In this document: positions 7,643-13,671 of the stretch, one piece after another
Position numbering within the stretch: position 1 is the stretch's first letter
Layout: each line of letters opens with the position of its first letter
From: Verrucomicrobia bacterium UBA2970
GTDB taxonomy: Bacteria > Verrucomicrobiota > Verrucomicrobiia > Limisphaerales > AAA164-E04
DNA: 15,242 nucleotides
Reading direction: 5' to 3'
Assembly: GCA_002348345.1 (NCBI GenBank)
Contig: DEAY01000215.1
Span: forward strand, 1-15,242
Notes under the pieces: model-generated
What the model was told of the DNA's origin: nothing
Databases searched by the model: none
The model's input: only the letters and a program-made list of their open reading frames with translations
Made by a program: the position numbers and the translations under genes

Positions 7643-8191
7643 GTGTTTGATAACCCGATCTTTTTTCTGATTCTGATTTCGCTGATTTCGGCGATCTCGG
7701 AGTGGATAGGGAAGCGGCGAAAGGCCCGTCAGAGGTTGGAGCAGGAGGCCTCGATGGAGGTCGAGGCAGGAGAGGAGAGCCCACACGATATTGAGGCCGA
7801 GCAGGCGGACCGTCGGCGTCAGTTGGAGGATCAGAGGGCGGTCTGGGAGGAGCGCTTGCGGCGGATGCTTCAGGGAGAAGCGGAGACGGAGTCCGCGCAG
7901 GCCGAGGTTCCACCGGATCGCGAGCCGGAGTTTCAGGCGACGACGACATCGACACCCCTCGAGAGGTCTGATTCCCTGCCCCCGACCCAAACGACGGGGA
8001 GCGTTCCCGATCGACCATCGGCACCCCTGGTTCCCGGGGCTGCCATGCAGGTGACCCGACTCCAACAGAGCCGGAAACGGTCTTTCATCAATCTGGGCTC
8101 GAAAAACGCCGTCCGGGAGGCGATCGTTGCCTCGGTGGTATTGGGACCGCCGAAGGCCTTGGAGGGCGAGTCCGAAGGAATCAGTCTTTAG
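7643..8191 (+). CDS. Small membrane-anchored protein of unknown function, third gene of the nfeD-floA unit
   Basis: A 182-residue protein that begins with GTG, 42 nt after floA. Residues 4-19 (NPIFFLILISLISAIS) form one N-terminal membrane segment or uncleaved anchor. A charged Arg/Glu-rich, probably helical stretch follows (24-75), then a Pro/Thr/Ser-rich linker (about 85-140). A compact C-terminal motif closes the protein: NLGSKNAVREAIVASVVLGP and then PKAL. From memory, similar tails of the type REAIVxSxxLGPPxxL occur in planctomycete and verrucomicrobial proteins, but I know of no assigned function. The domain layout (anchor, coil, linker, short conserved tail) suggests a partner of FloA/NfeD, which is inference from position. 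Its TAG stop interlocks with the TAA stop of obg on the other strand. Confidence 0.75.
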   Translation: MFDNPIFFLILISLISAISEWIGKRRKARQRLEQEASMEVEAGEESPHDIEAEQADRRRQLEDQRAVWEERLRRMLQGEAETESAQAEVPPDREPEFQATTTSTPLERSDSLPPTQTTGSVPDRPSAPLVPGAAMQVTRLQQSRKRSFINLGSKNAVREAIVASVVLGPPKALEGESEGISL

Positions 8192-9318
8192 GATTCTCTC
8201 GCCGCTTTGCGGAACGCTTTTTTCACCTGATCCAGTCCCATGTCAAAGGCCGCGGCCATGGGTAGGATCCGAACCCTCTTGATCTTTTCGCGAAAGGTTT
8301 TGAGGTTCTCTTCCGCTTGGGGTTCGTCCATTTTATTGGCCAGGATCAAGGATCGCCGTTTCGGGAGTTCGGGGTCGTATTCCTTGAGCTCCTTCCGGAG
8401 CTGTCGGTAGTCTTCCCATGGCGTTCGGCCGTCGGTCCCGGCCATATCAACCAGATAGGCCAGGGCCTTGCAGCGTTTGATGTGCCGAAGGAAGGCGTGG
8501 CCCAGTCCGGCATTGGCGTGGGCACCTTCGATCAACCCGGGAATGTCGCAAATCGTCGTTCGGGTGTAATCGTCGTGTTCGATGATTCCAATATGCGGTG
8601 TCAGGGTCGTGAAAGGATAGTCGGCAATCTTGGGGCGGGCTCTCGAGAGAGCGGCGAGGAGAGTCGATTTGCCCGCATTGGGATAGCCGACGAACCCGAT
8701 CTCGGCGATGACACGCAGCTCGAGGTAGAAACGATCTTCCGAGCCTTTTTCGCCGGGTTGGGCAAAGCGGGGCATCTGGTGCCGGGCGGTGGCGAAATTG
8801 CGATTGCCCAACCCGCCCCGTCCCCCTTTTCCCAACTGCAGACGTTGGCCGTGCAGGGTGAGGTCTCCGACCAGTTGGGCCGCTCGTAACTGAGGATCTT
8901 CATGATGTTGGAGCGAGCCCAGGACAGAGGTGCCCACGATGGGTTCCATCTCGAGCCGCAGCCGCTCGGAATCCGTTGATTCGGCCGCAGACATGGCTTC
9001 TGTCACCAACGCTTCATGAGTGGGCATTCTCCAGACCAGAGTGCCGCAGGGAACCTTGATGACGAGGTCCTTGGCATTCTTTCCGTCCTTGCCCTTGCCT
9101 CCACCAGGATCCCCGTTCTTGGCGTGGAGGTGCGGTTGGTAGTGTTGGTTGACGAGATTGTTCAGATTCCCGTCTGCCTCAAGAAAGACGTCGCCGCCCT
9201 TACCCCCGTTGCCCCCACAGGGACCGCCCTTGGGGCGGAAGGCTTCTCTGAGAAACGCGACGCACCCTCGACCCCCATTGCCGGACCGGACGAAAACTTT
9301 GACGGCATCGACGAACAT
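8188..9318 (-). CDS. obg: Obg/CgtA GTPase with an insertion in the Obg fold
   Basis: Essential ribosome-associated GTPase involved in 50S subunit maturation and stress signalling, 376 residues. The N-terminal glycine-rich Obg fold (1-195) has FVRSGNGGRGCVAFLREAF, GGPCGGNGGKGGDV and GKGGRGGLGNRNFATARHQM. The G domain has G1 GYPNAGKST (211-219, Lys217), the switch segment DYPFTTLTPHIG, G3 DIPGL and G4 NKMD (328-331). There is no extra C-terminal OCT domain. Between VPCGTLVW and LVGDLTLHGQ lie about 50 residues (98-146) where typical Obg proteins have only about a dozen, so the Obg fold carries an insertion of roughly 40. I use the ATG at 9318. The in-frame TTG at 9336 lies inside the preceding terminator hairpin. 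There is no ribosome-binding site before 9318, only a T tract. It is the third gene of the conserved rplU-rpmA-obg order. Confidence 0.95.
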   Translation of the reverse strand: MFVDAVKVFVRSGNGGRGCVAFLREAFRPKGGPCGGNGGKGGDVFLEADGNLNNLVNQHYQPHLHAKNGDPGGGKGKDGKNAKDLVIKVPCGTLVWRMPTHEALVTEAMSAAESTDSERLRLEMEPIVGTSVLGSLQHHEDPQLRAAQLVGDLTLHGQRLQLGKGGRGGLGNRNFATARHQMPRFAQPGEKGSEDRFYLELRVIAEIGFVGYPNAGKSTLLAALSRARPKIADYPFTTLTPHIGIIEHDDYTRTTICDIPGLIEGAHANAGLGHAFLRHIKRCKALAYLVDMAGTDGRTPWEDYRQLRKELKEYDPELPKRRSLILANKMDEPQAEENLKTFREKIKRVRILPMAAAFDMGLDQVKKAFRKAARES

Positions 9319-9349
9319 AAAAAAAGGGCGAGGCAAACCCTCGCCCTTT
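9319..9349 (-). terminator. Intrinsic terminator between rpmA and obg
   Basis: On the minus strand the sequence forms a perfect 11-bp stem (arms 9339-9349 and 9323-9333, AAAGGGCGAGG pairing with CCTCGCCCTTT) around a 5-nt loop at 9334-9338. The 3' arm merges into seven consecutive T residues (9325-9319) that end exactly at the obg ATG. This is a textbook rho-independent terminator for rplU-rpmA transcripts. It would make obg expression depend on read-through or on a promoter within rpmA. Confidence 0.88.
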
Positions 9350-9370
9350 GGAAATTGAACTGAACTTCAG

Positions 9371-9637
9371 TTAAGCGCCAGCCTTCACCGTCTCCACCGG
9401 AACGACGCTGACCCGTCGTTTAGCCTTTTCGAACGAAACCCGGCCGTCGGCAAGTGCGAAGAGCGTCCAATCCCGGCCGACGCCGACATTGGCACCGGGA
9501 CGAAATCGAGAGCCTCGCTGGCGAACGATGATGTTGCCGGCCGTCACGATCTCACCGCCGAACTTCTTCACCCCGAGACGCTTGCTGGCGCTGTCGCGTC
9601 CGTTGCGGGAACTTCCCTGTCCTTTCTTGTGTGCCAT
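9371..9637 (-). CDS. rpmA: 50S ribosomal protein bL27
   Basis: Large-subunit ribosomal protein bL27, whose flexible N-terminus reaches toward the peptidyl-transferase centre. It is 88 residues, a normal length. The N-terminus MAHKKGQGSSRNGRDSASKR and the following LGVKKFGGE and IVRQRGSRFRPG are diagnostic. It starts directly with MAHKK, so it lacks the cleavable N-terminal extension of Firmicutes bL27. Its ribosome-binding site GAGGGC overlaps the rplU stop codon, and only seven bases separate the genes, so translation is probably coupled to rplU. An intrinsic terminator follows it. Confidence 0.98.
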   Translation of the reverse strand: MAHKKGQGSSRNGRDSASKRLGVKKFGGEIVTAGNIIVRQRGSRFRPGANVGVGRDWTLFALADGRVSFEKAKRRVSVVPVETVKAGA

Positions 9638-9644
9638 ACTGCCC

Positions 9645-9956
9645 TCAGCCGTTGATTTCTTTGATCTTGACCACGGTAATGTCCTGACGATGCCCCTTGG
9701 TAAGATGATAGCCTTTGCGCCGCTTCATCTTGAAGGTGGTAACTTTGGGCCCCCGCTTGTGGGAGACCACGTCAGCCACGACGGAGGCGGAATCCACCGT
9801 CGGGGTGCCGATGCGGACCGAGCCGTCGGCGTTTACCATCAAGACGCGATCAAACGTGACCGAGCTCCCTGCCTCGGCTTCTAGTCGTTCGATCTCAAGC
9901 TGATCTCCGGCGGCCACTTGATATTGTTTCCCGCCTGTTTCAATTACCGCGTACAT
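9645..9956 (-). CDS. rplU: 50S ribosomal protein bL21
   Basis: Large-subunit ribosomal protein bL21, which binds 23S rRNA, 103 residues. Diagnostic parts are the start MYAVIETGGKQYQV and the C-terminal KRRKGYHLTKGHRQDITVVK. I use the ATG at 9956, which is preceded by a good ribosome-binding site (CGGAAG, about six bases away). The open frame extends upstream to 10010, but those 18 residues do not belong to the family. It is first in rplU-rpmA-obg. A perfect -35 hexamer and a 9-bp inverted repeat lie just upstream (9976-10010). Confidence 0.97.
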   Translation of the reverse strand: MYAVIETGGKQYQVAAGDQLEIERLEAEAGSSVTFDRVLMVNADGSVRIGTPTVDSASVVADVVSHKRGPKVTTFKMKRRKGYHLTKGHRQDITVVKIKEING

Positions 9957-9975
9957 ACTTACTTCCGTAAAATGA

Positions 9976-10005
9976 ACGGCGATGACAACAAAAAGCCATC
10001 GCCGT
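9976..10005 (-). repeat. Stem-loop element, copy 1 (upstream of rplU)
   Basis: A perfect 9-bp inverted repeat (plus-strand arms ACGGCGATG at 9976-9984 and CATCGCCGT at 9997-10005) encloses a 12-nt loop that reads GCTTTTTGTTGT on the minus strand. The loop matches copy 2 at 13496-13525 in 10 of 12 positions, although the stem sequences differ. It lies 19 nt before the rplU ATG and about 70 nt after the SNF2 stop. On the minus strand it is followed by TCATTTTA, a poor terminator tail, so termination of the SNF2 transcript is possible but not convincing. Confidence 0.6.
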
Positions 10006-10010
10006 GTCAA
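9982..10010 (-). promoter_or_regulatory. Predicted rplU promoter
   Basis: On the minus strand a perfect TTGACA (-35, 10010-10005) is followed after 17 nt by TGTCAT (-10, 9987-9982, 4/6). The predicted start near 9975 leaves a leader of about 18 nt that carries the rplU ribosome-binding site. Most of the region between the two hexamers, and the -10 itself, lies inside the stem-loop at 9976-10005, so the palindrome could act as an operator at the DNA level. Confidence 0.45.
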
Positions 10011-10074
10011 ATGTTTCTGATCGAAATCTCACCGATTTGCCCTCAGCCCTCCGCTTTCCCAGACTCAATTCAGA

Positions 10075-13000
10075 CTATTCCTCAGAGAAAAGGTATTCGA
10101 GGTCGTTCGAAGTGAGGTTCCGAGCGAAGCCTTCTTCCCCCAGGACGTCGCTGATTGTTTGGGCCTTTCGCTGTTGGAGCTCCCAGATCTTCTCCTCCAC
10201 CGTTCCTGGAGAGATGAGTCGATAGGCATTGACGGTCTGGGTTTGACCGATTCGATGGGAACGATCGATCGCCTGAGCCTCCACAGCCGGGTTCCACCAT
10301 GGATCGTAGAGGACGACGTAGCTAGCCGTCGTGAGATTGAGCCCGGTTCCGGCAGCCCGGAGGCTGAGCAGAAAGACCGACGCCTCGGGGTCATTTTGAA
10401 AGGCATTGACGATTTCCATGCGATTCTTCGTTTGTCCGGTCAAGAGGTAGGTGGGCAAATCTCTGGCCTTACACTCTTTGTCCAGAATCTGAAGCATTTG
10501 AACAAACTGGCTAAAGAGCAGAACCTTTTGTCCCTCCGCCAGGAGGGGCTCCAACAATTCGATCAGCGTGTCCGTCTTTCCGGAACCGGTGTCACTGCCC
10601 ACTAGCTGCGGATGACAACAGATTTGGCGGAGACGCGTCAGCGCGGCGAGCACATGCATTTTGCTCTTGGCTAATCCCTTCTGCTTCATGGCCTTGAACA
10701 CCTGATCCCGGCTTCGGCGAAGTTCCGCGAGATAGAGTTTTCGCTGTTCCTCGGTCAATTCGCAGTCGCGACGCTCGTCGATTCGTTCCGGGAGATCCTT
10801 GGCGACCTGGGTCTTGAGTCGACGCAGGAGAATCGGACGGAGCTTGGCCGAAAGGCGTTTTCGGGCGATCTTTTGCTGATCATCCACGTTTTCACCCTTG
10901 GGCTCGTAGGTTTCGGAGAACTTGGCCTGCTGGCCTAGGTAGCCGGGTTGAACAAAGTCAACGATACTCCAGAGGTCCAGGAGTCGGTTTTCAAGCGGTG
11001 TCCCGGTGAGCGCCAGGCGTTGGTTGGCGTGGAGCTGCTTGACAGACTTCGTCACCTGAGCCGAGGGGTTCTTAATATATTGGGCCTCATCAAGGATGAT
11101 GGCGCTGAAATCGAACTTTTGGAGAGCCTCGAGGTCGCGGCGAAGCAGGGCGTAGTTGGTGATGATGATATCGTGTTGGGGAATCTGCTTGCGCAAGGTG
11201 TGTCTGGCCAGGCCGCTTTCCAGGACCAGGACCTTGAGATGAGGAACAAACTTTTCGGCTTCTCGGCGCCAATTATGGAGCACGGAGGCCGGACAAATCA
11301 CGAGCGCGGGCGACTTCTTCTTTCGTTTGCTTTGCTCCAATTGATAGGTAATCCAGCACAGCGTTTGGAGCGTTTTGCCCAGTCCCATGTCATCCGCCAG
11401 GATCCCGCCCAGTTTGAGATGGGTCAGGTGACAGAGGAAATCGAACCCTTCCTGTTGGTAGGGCCGCAGATCGGCCTCGACGGAGGCCGGGACCTTGGTG
11501 GTGGGAATCCCCTTGAAATCAGTCAGTTTCCGGCGAAGGGTGCGGACCTTGGCGGTCTTGCCAAACTGTGAGAGGGCGTCCTCTTGCAGCTGGGCCGCGT
11601 GAATGAGGGAGACCTTCTGAGGGTCATTTGCCAGGCCGTCCACGCCCAATTCCGCCATGGTTTCCTGAGCCGACTGAACGGCGTTGGCGTCGAGTTCGAC
11701 CCAACCGCCATCAGGCAGTTTAACGAACCGTCCGGACGCCGACTGGAGGCGCTCGAGGTCGGCCTTCGAAAGTTTCATTCCTTCCTGCTCCCACTCGGCC
11801 GAAACCGAAAGCCAATCGATTCCGCTCCCGTTCATGACCAACTTCGGCTTCATTCGCTTCGGTGAGAGGAAGAGTCGTTGGAAGGCGGTGTTGCCGAGGT
11901 AATCGGCCGATGAGGGCCGATGCGGCCAGGCATCGGCCAAGACGTTGAGAAAGTTCTCGTTCGCATCACCGATCCAAACGCCGGGCTCGGGCGTAAACCA
12001 GTCGAGCCGGCGAAGCCATTCGGTGGCATCGTCCAGCCGTGCATCGTCCAAGAATTCGGGTCTCGCCTCGGATCGACCTCGCCTCCCCTTGGCCTTGGTG
12101 GCCTTGGTGAGCTTCTGCCATTCATGCCCGTTCCATTGCCATTCGCTTTCATCGTGATCGCTGATGGCCTTCAGGAGGAGACGCACGGTATCGTTCTCCA
12201 GCTGGAAAATCAGTTGGGGCTTGGCGGTATGGGCGATGCAGAGCTCGTCCCAGTGGCTCTTTGACCCGATGGCGTTCTTTCTTAGATGGGTGAGAAGACG
12301 ATGGGAAAGCTTCGTCACCGCGATGACCGGCTGGTGGTTCAACCGGGTCATCAGGTCGGGGGACGGCGCATTGTGAAGAAGAAAGAATTGATCCTTGGCC
12401 AGCACGATGGCGGGGTGACCGACGAAGTAATTGCCTTGGGTTAACGGGAAGGGTTTGGAGTCTGGGATCTGAAGCGTGTGGGTGAAGCAAAGTTCGTCAT
12501 CAAGCTTTTCAAGCTGCGGCGCGAGTTGGGCGATCTGTCCCTTGAAGAAGAGGGGTGCCCCGTTCTGGTCGTATTCGAGACGGCCCTGTCGGCCCCAGCG
12601 GGCAAGCCACTGAAGCAACTCGAGGCCGTGGAGCGAGAGAAACTCTTTTTCAGGTTCCGCATCGGCATAGTTCTCACTCAACCATTGGATGAATTCCCAG
12701 TCCTCGTTGGGGAAGAGTTCCCGCTCGTGAGACGCCCGATTGGTGAGATCAATGACCTCGCCGAGGGATCTGAATTTTTCCCCGCTGCGAGGGCGAAAGA
12801 CGGCCAATCGTACTCGGAGTTCCTTGAGGGGCGAATCGGCCTCGAAGTCGGCTAGCTCGCAGATCGCCCGGATGGAAGCCCGAGGGGCGTCGAGGTGAAC
12901 CGGCTGGGGCGGGAGGAGCCAGTTTTCCAACTCGGTCACAAAAGCGTGATCCTTTTCCGCCTCTTCCACCTCGGCGAGGCGATCCCAGTTGGCATAGGCC

Positions 13001-13362
13001 ATGAGCTCGGTGGGGAGCGGCCGATTGGCGCGAAGGAAAAGCAGCGCCGTTTCCTCGAGACGCGCCTTGCCCTTGCAGCTAAGGAGTTTAGGCCACCATT
13101 CCTCGCCGGCGAAGTCCTTGCGCGTCAACGAAAGCTGCTCGAAATAGTCGTCCAACAGGAGGAAGGCCCGCTGAGAGTCATTGCACTTGGAAAACTTCTC
13201 CAACAAGGCTTTTCGTTCTTCAACGTCGGTCCGCGAATCCGAGAGCTCACGACGCAAATCGGCCAGTGCGCCGTAGGTCTTGTCGAGGACCACGTTGTGG
13301 GAATCATACTTGGCGTTCATATTAGAACGACCATTACTTGCAGTTTTTCGGCCTCTGGGCAT
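10075..13362 (-). CDS. SNF2-family DNA-dependent ATPase/helicase-like protein
   Basis: A 1,095-residue Swi2/Snf2-type ATPase, predicted to translocate on double-stranded DNA and remodel protein-DNA complexes; bacterial members have been linked to transcription recycling or repair. The motor fills the last 470 residues: PYQQEGFDFL, Walker A DDMGLGKT (657-664, Lys663), DEAQ (758-761), ALTGTPLEN, a second RecA lobe with LLFSQFVQML, SLRAAGTGLNL and DRSHRIGQ (from Asp1033). The N-terminal 620 residues are Trp- and Leu-rich and resemble the accessory region of long bacterial SNF2 proteins. I see no SWIM zinc-finger cysteine pattern there. The extreme N-terminus MPRGRK resembles an AT-hook core. The ATG at 13362 has AGGAT five to six bases upstream; an internal ATG at 13320 is an alternative. 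It stands alone, between a 309-base gap and rplU. Confidence 0.93.
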   Translation of the reverse strand: MPRGRKTASNGRSNMNAKYDSHNVVLDKTYGALADLRRELSDSRTDVEERKALLEKFSKCNDSQRAFLLLDDYFEQLSLTRKDFAGEEWWPKLLSCKGKARLEETALLFLRANRPLPTELMAYANWDRLAEVEEAEKDHAFVTELENWLLPPQPVHLDAPRASIRAICELADFEADSPLKELRVRLAVFRPRSGEKFRSLGEVIDLTNRASHERELFPNEDWEFIQWLSENYADAEPEKEFLSLHGLELLQWLARWGRQGRLEYDQNGAPLFFKGQIAQLAPQLEKLDDELCFTHTLQIPDSKPFPLTQGNYFVGHPAIVLAKDQFFLLHNAPSPDLMTRLNHQPVIAVTKLSHRLLTHLRKNAIGSKSHWDELCIAHTAKPQLIFQLENDTVRLLLKAISDHDESEWQWNGHEWQKLTKATKAKGRRGRSEARPEFLDDARLDDATEWLRRLDWFTPEPGVWIGDANENFLNVLADAWPHRPSSADYLGNTAFQRLFLSPKRMKPKLVMNGSGIDWLSVSAEWEQEGMKLSKADLERLQSASGRFVKLPDGGWVELDANAVQSAQETMAELGVDGLANDPQKVSLIHAAQLQEDALSQFGKTAKVRTLRRKLTDFKGIPTTKVPASVEADLRPYQQEGFDFLCHLTHLKLGGILADDMGLGKTLQTLCWITYQLEQSKRKKKSPALVICPASVLHNWRREAEKFVPHLKVLVLESGLARHTLRKQIPQHDIIITNYALLRRDLEALQKFDFSAIILDEAQYIKNPSAQVTKSVKQLHANQRLALTGTPLENRLLDLWSIVDFVQPGYLGQQAKFSETYEPKGENVDDQQKIARKRLSAKLRPILLRRLKTQVAKDLPERIDERRDCELTEEQRKLYLAELRRSRDQVFKAMKQKGLAKSKMHVLAALTRLRQICCHPQLVGSDTGSGKTDTLIELLEPLLAEGQKVLLFSQFVQMLQILDKECKARDLPTYLLTGQTKNRMEIVNAFQNDPEASVFLLSLRAAGTGLNLTTASYVVLYDPWWNPAVEAQAIDRSHRIGQTQTVNAYRLISPGTVEEKIWELQQRKAQTISDVLGEEGFARNLTSNDLEYLFSEE

Positions 13363-13671
13363 AGTAATCCTGTAATGATAATCGAAAACAAAGCCATCCC
13401 GAGCTTACCCCGGGGATCCCCTAGTGGGCCCTAAGTGGAGCTTGTTCAATCCCTCGCGTGCCGAGCTCGAGCGAGCTAGGCAGCCTGTAGTCGCGAGCAA
13501 CGTGACGACACAAAGCCACGTTGCTGAGCATAATGTCTAGGGACGGGGGGGAGTTCAACAGAAAAATAGCGGGAAGGCGGAAAAGGAATCCTAAAAACGG
13601 AATGAACACGATGCTCCAAATCCCGCTGGCGGAGTTCCTTGGCCGAAGCTTGACGGCCCCGAGGTCAGGAA
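13363..13671. other. Intergenic region rich in inverted repeats
   Basis: No convincing gene lies in these 309 bases. Besides the stem-loop at 13496-13525 it holds an imperfect hairpin at 13460-13481 (arms GCCGAGCT and AGCTAGGC, seven of eight pairs), the short palindromes CCCCGGGG (13408-13415) and GGGGATCCCC (13412-13421), and a run of seven G at 13544-13550. On the minus strand a GGCCG/CGGCC hairpin follows the hpnH stop but has no T tract, so it is not a clear terminator. A TATCAT at 13380-13375 could be a -10 box for the SNF2 gene, but no -35 hexamer is visible at the right distance. Confidence 0.5.
13496..13525 (-). repeat. Stem-loop element, copy 2 (upstream of the SNF2 gene)
   Basis: A perfect 9-bp inverted repeat (plus-strand arms AGCAACGTG at 13496-13504 and CACGTTGCT at 13517-13525) around a 12-nt loop that reads GCTTTGTGTCGT on the minus strand. 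Loop length, loop sequence (10 of 12) and the closing TG/CA pairs agree with copy 1 near rplU, while six of nine stem pairs differ and still pair. It lies 133 nt upstream of the SNF2 ATG and 146 nt beyond the hpnH stop. It has no T tract on the minus strand, so it is not an ordinary intrinsic terminator. Confidence 0.6.

Noticed and set aside
7154..8065. Minus-strand open frame of 303 codons across the end of floA and the anchored-protein gene
   Set aside because: It spans two genes that are well supported on the plus strand and translates to Arg/Leu-rich low-complexity sequence.
9334..9336. TTG start for obg, giving six more residues
   Set aside because: It lies inside the terminator hairpin and the added residues (encoding PRPFF) are translated terminator stem. 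Obg proteins start at MFVD.
9976..10005. Sigma-54 promoter (TGGC ... TGTCA) within the conserved loop
   Set aside because: The -12 GC element is absent at the required spacing in both copies of the loop.
13403..13424. Resemblance of the GAGCT...CCCGGGGATCC...CTAG stretch to a cloning-vector polylinker
   Set aside because: The match needs gaps and mismatches, is interrupted in places where a polylinker would be exact, and lies inside an otherwise continuous genomic region. Short GC palindromes explain it.
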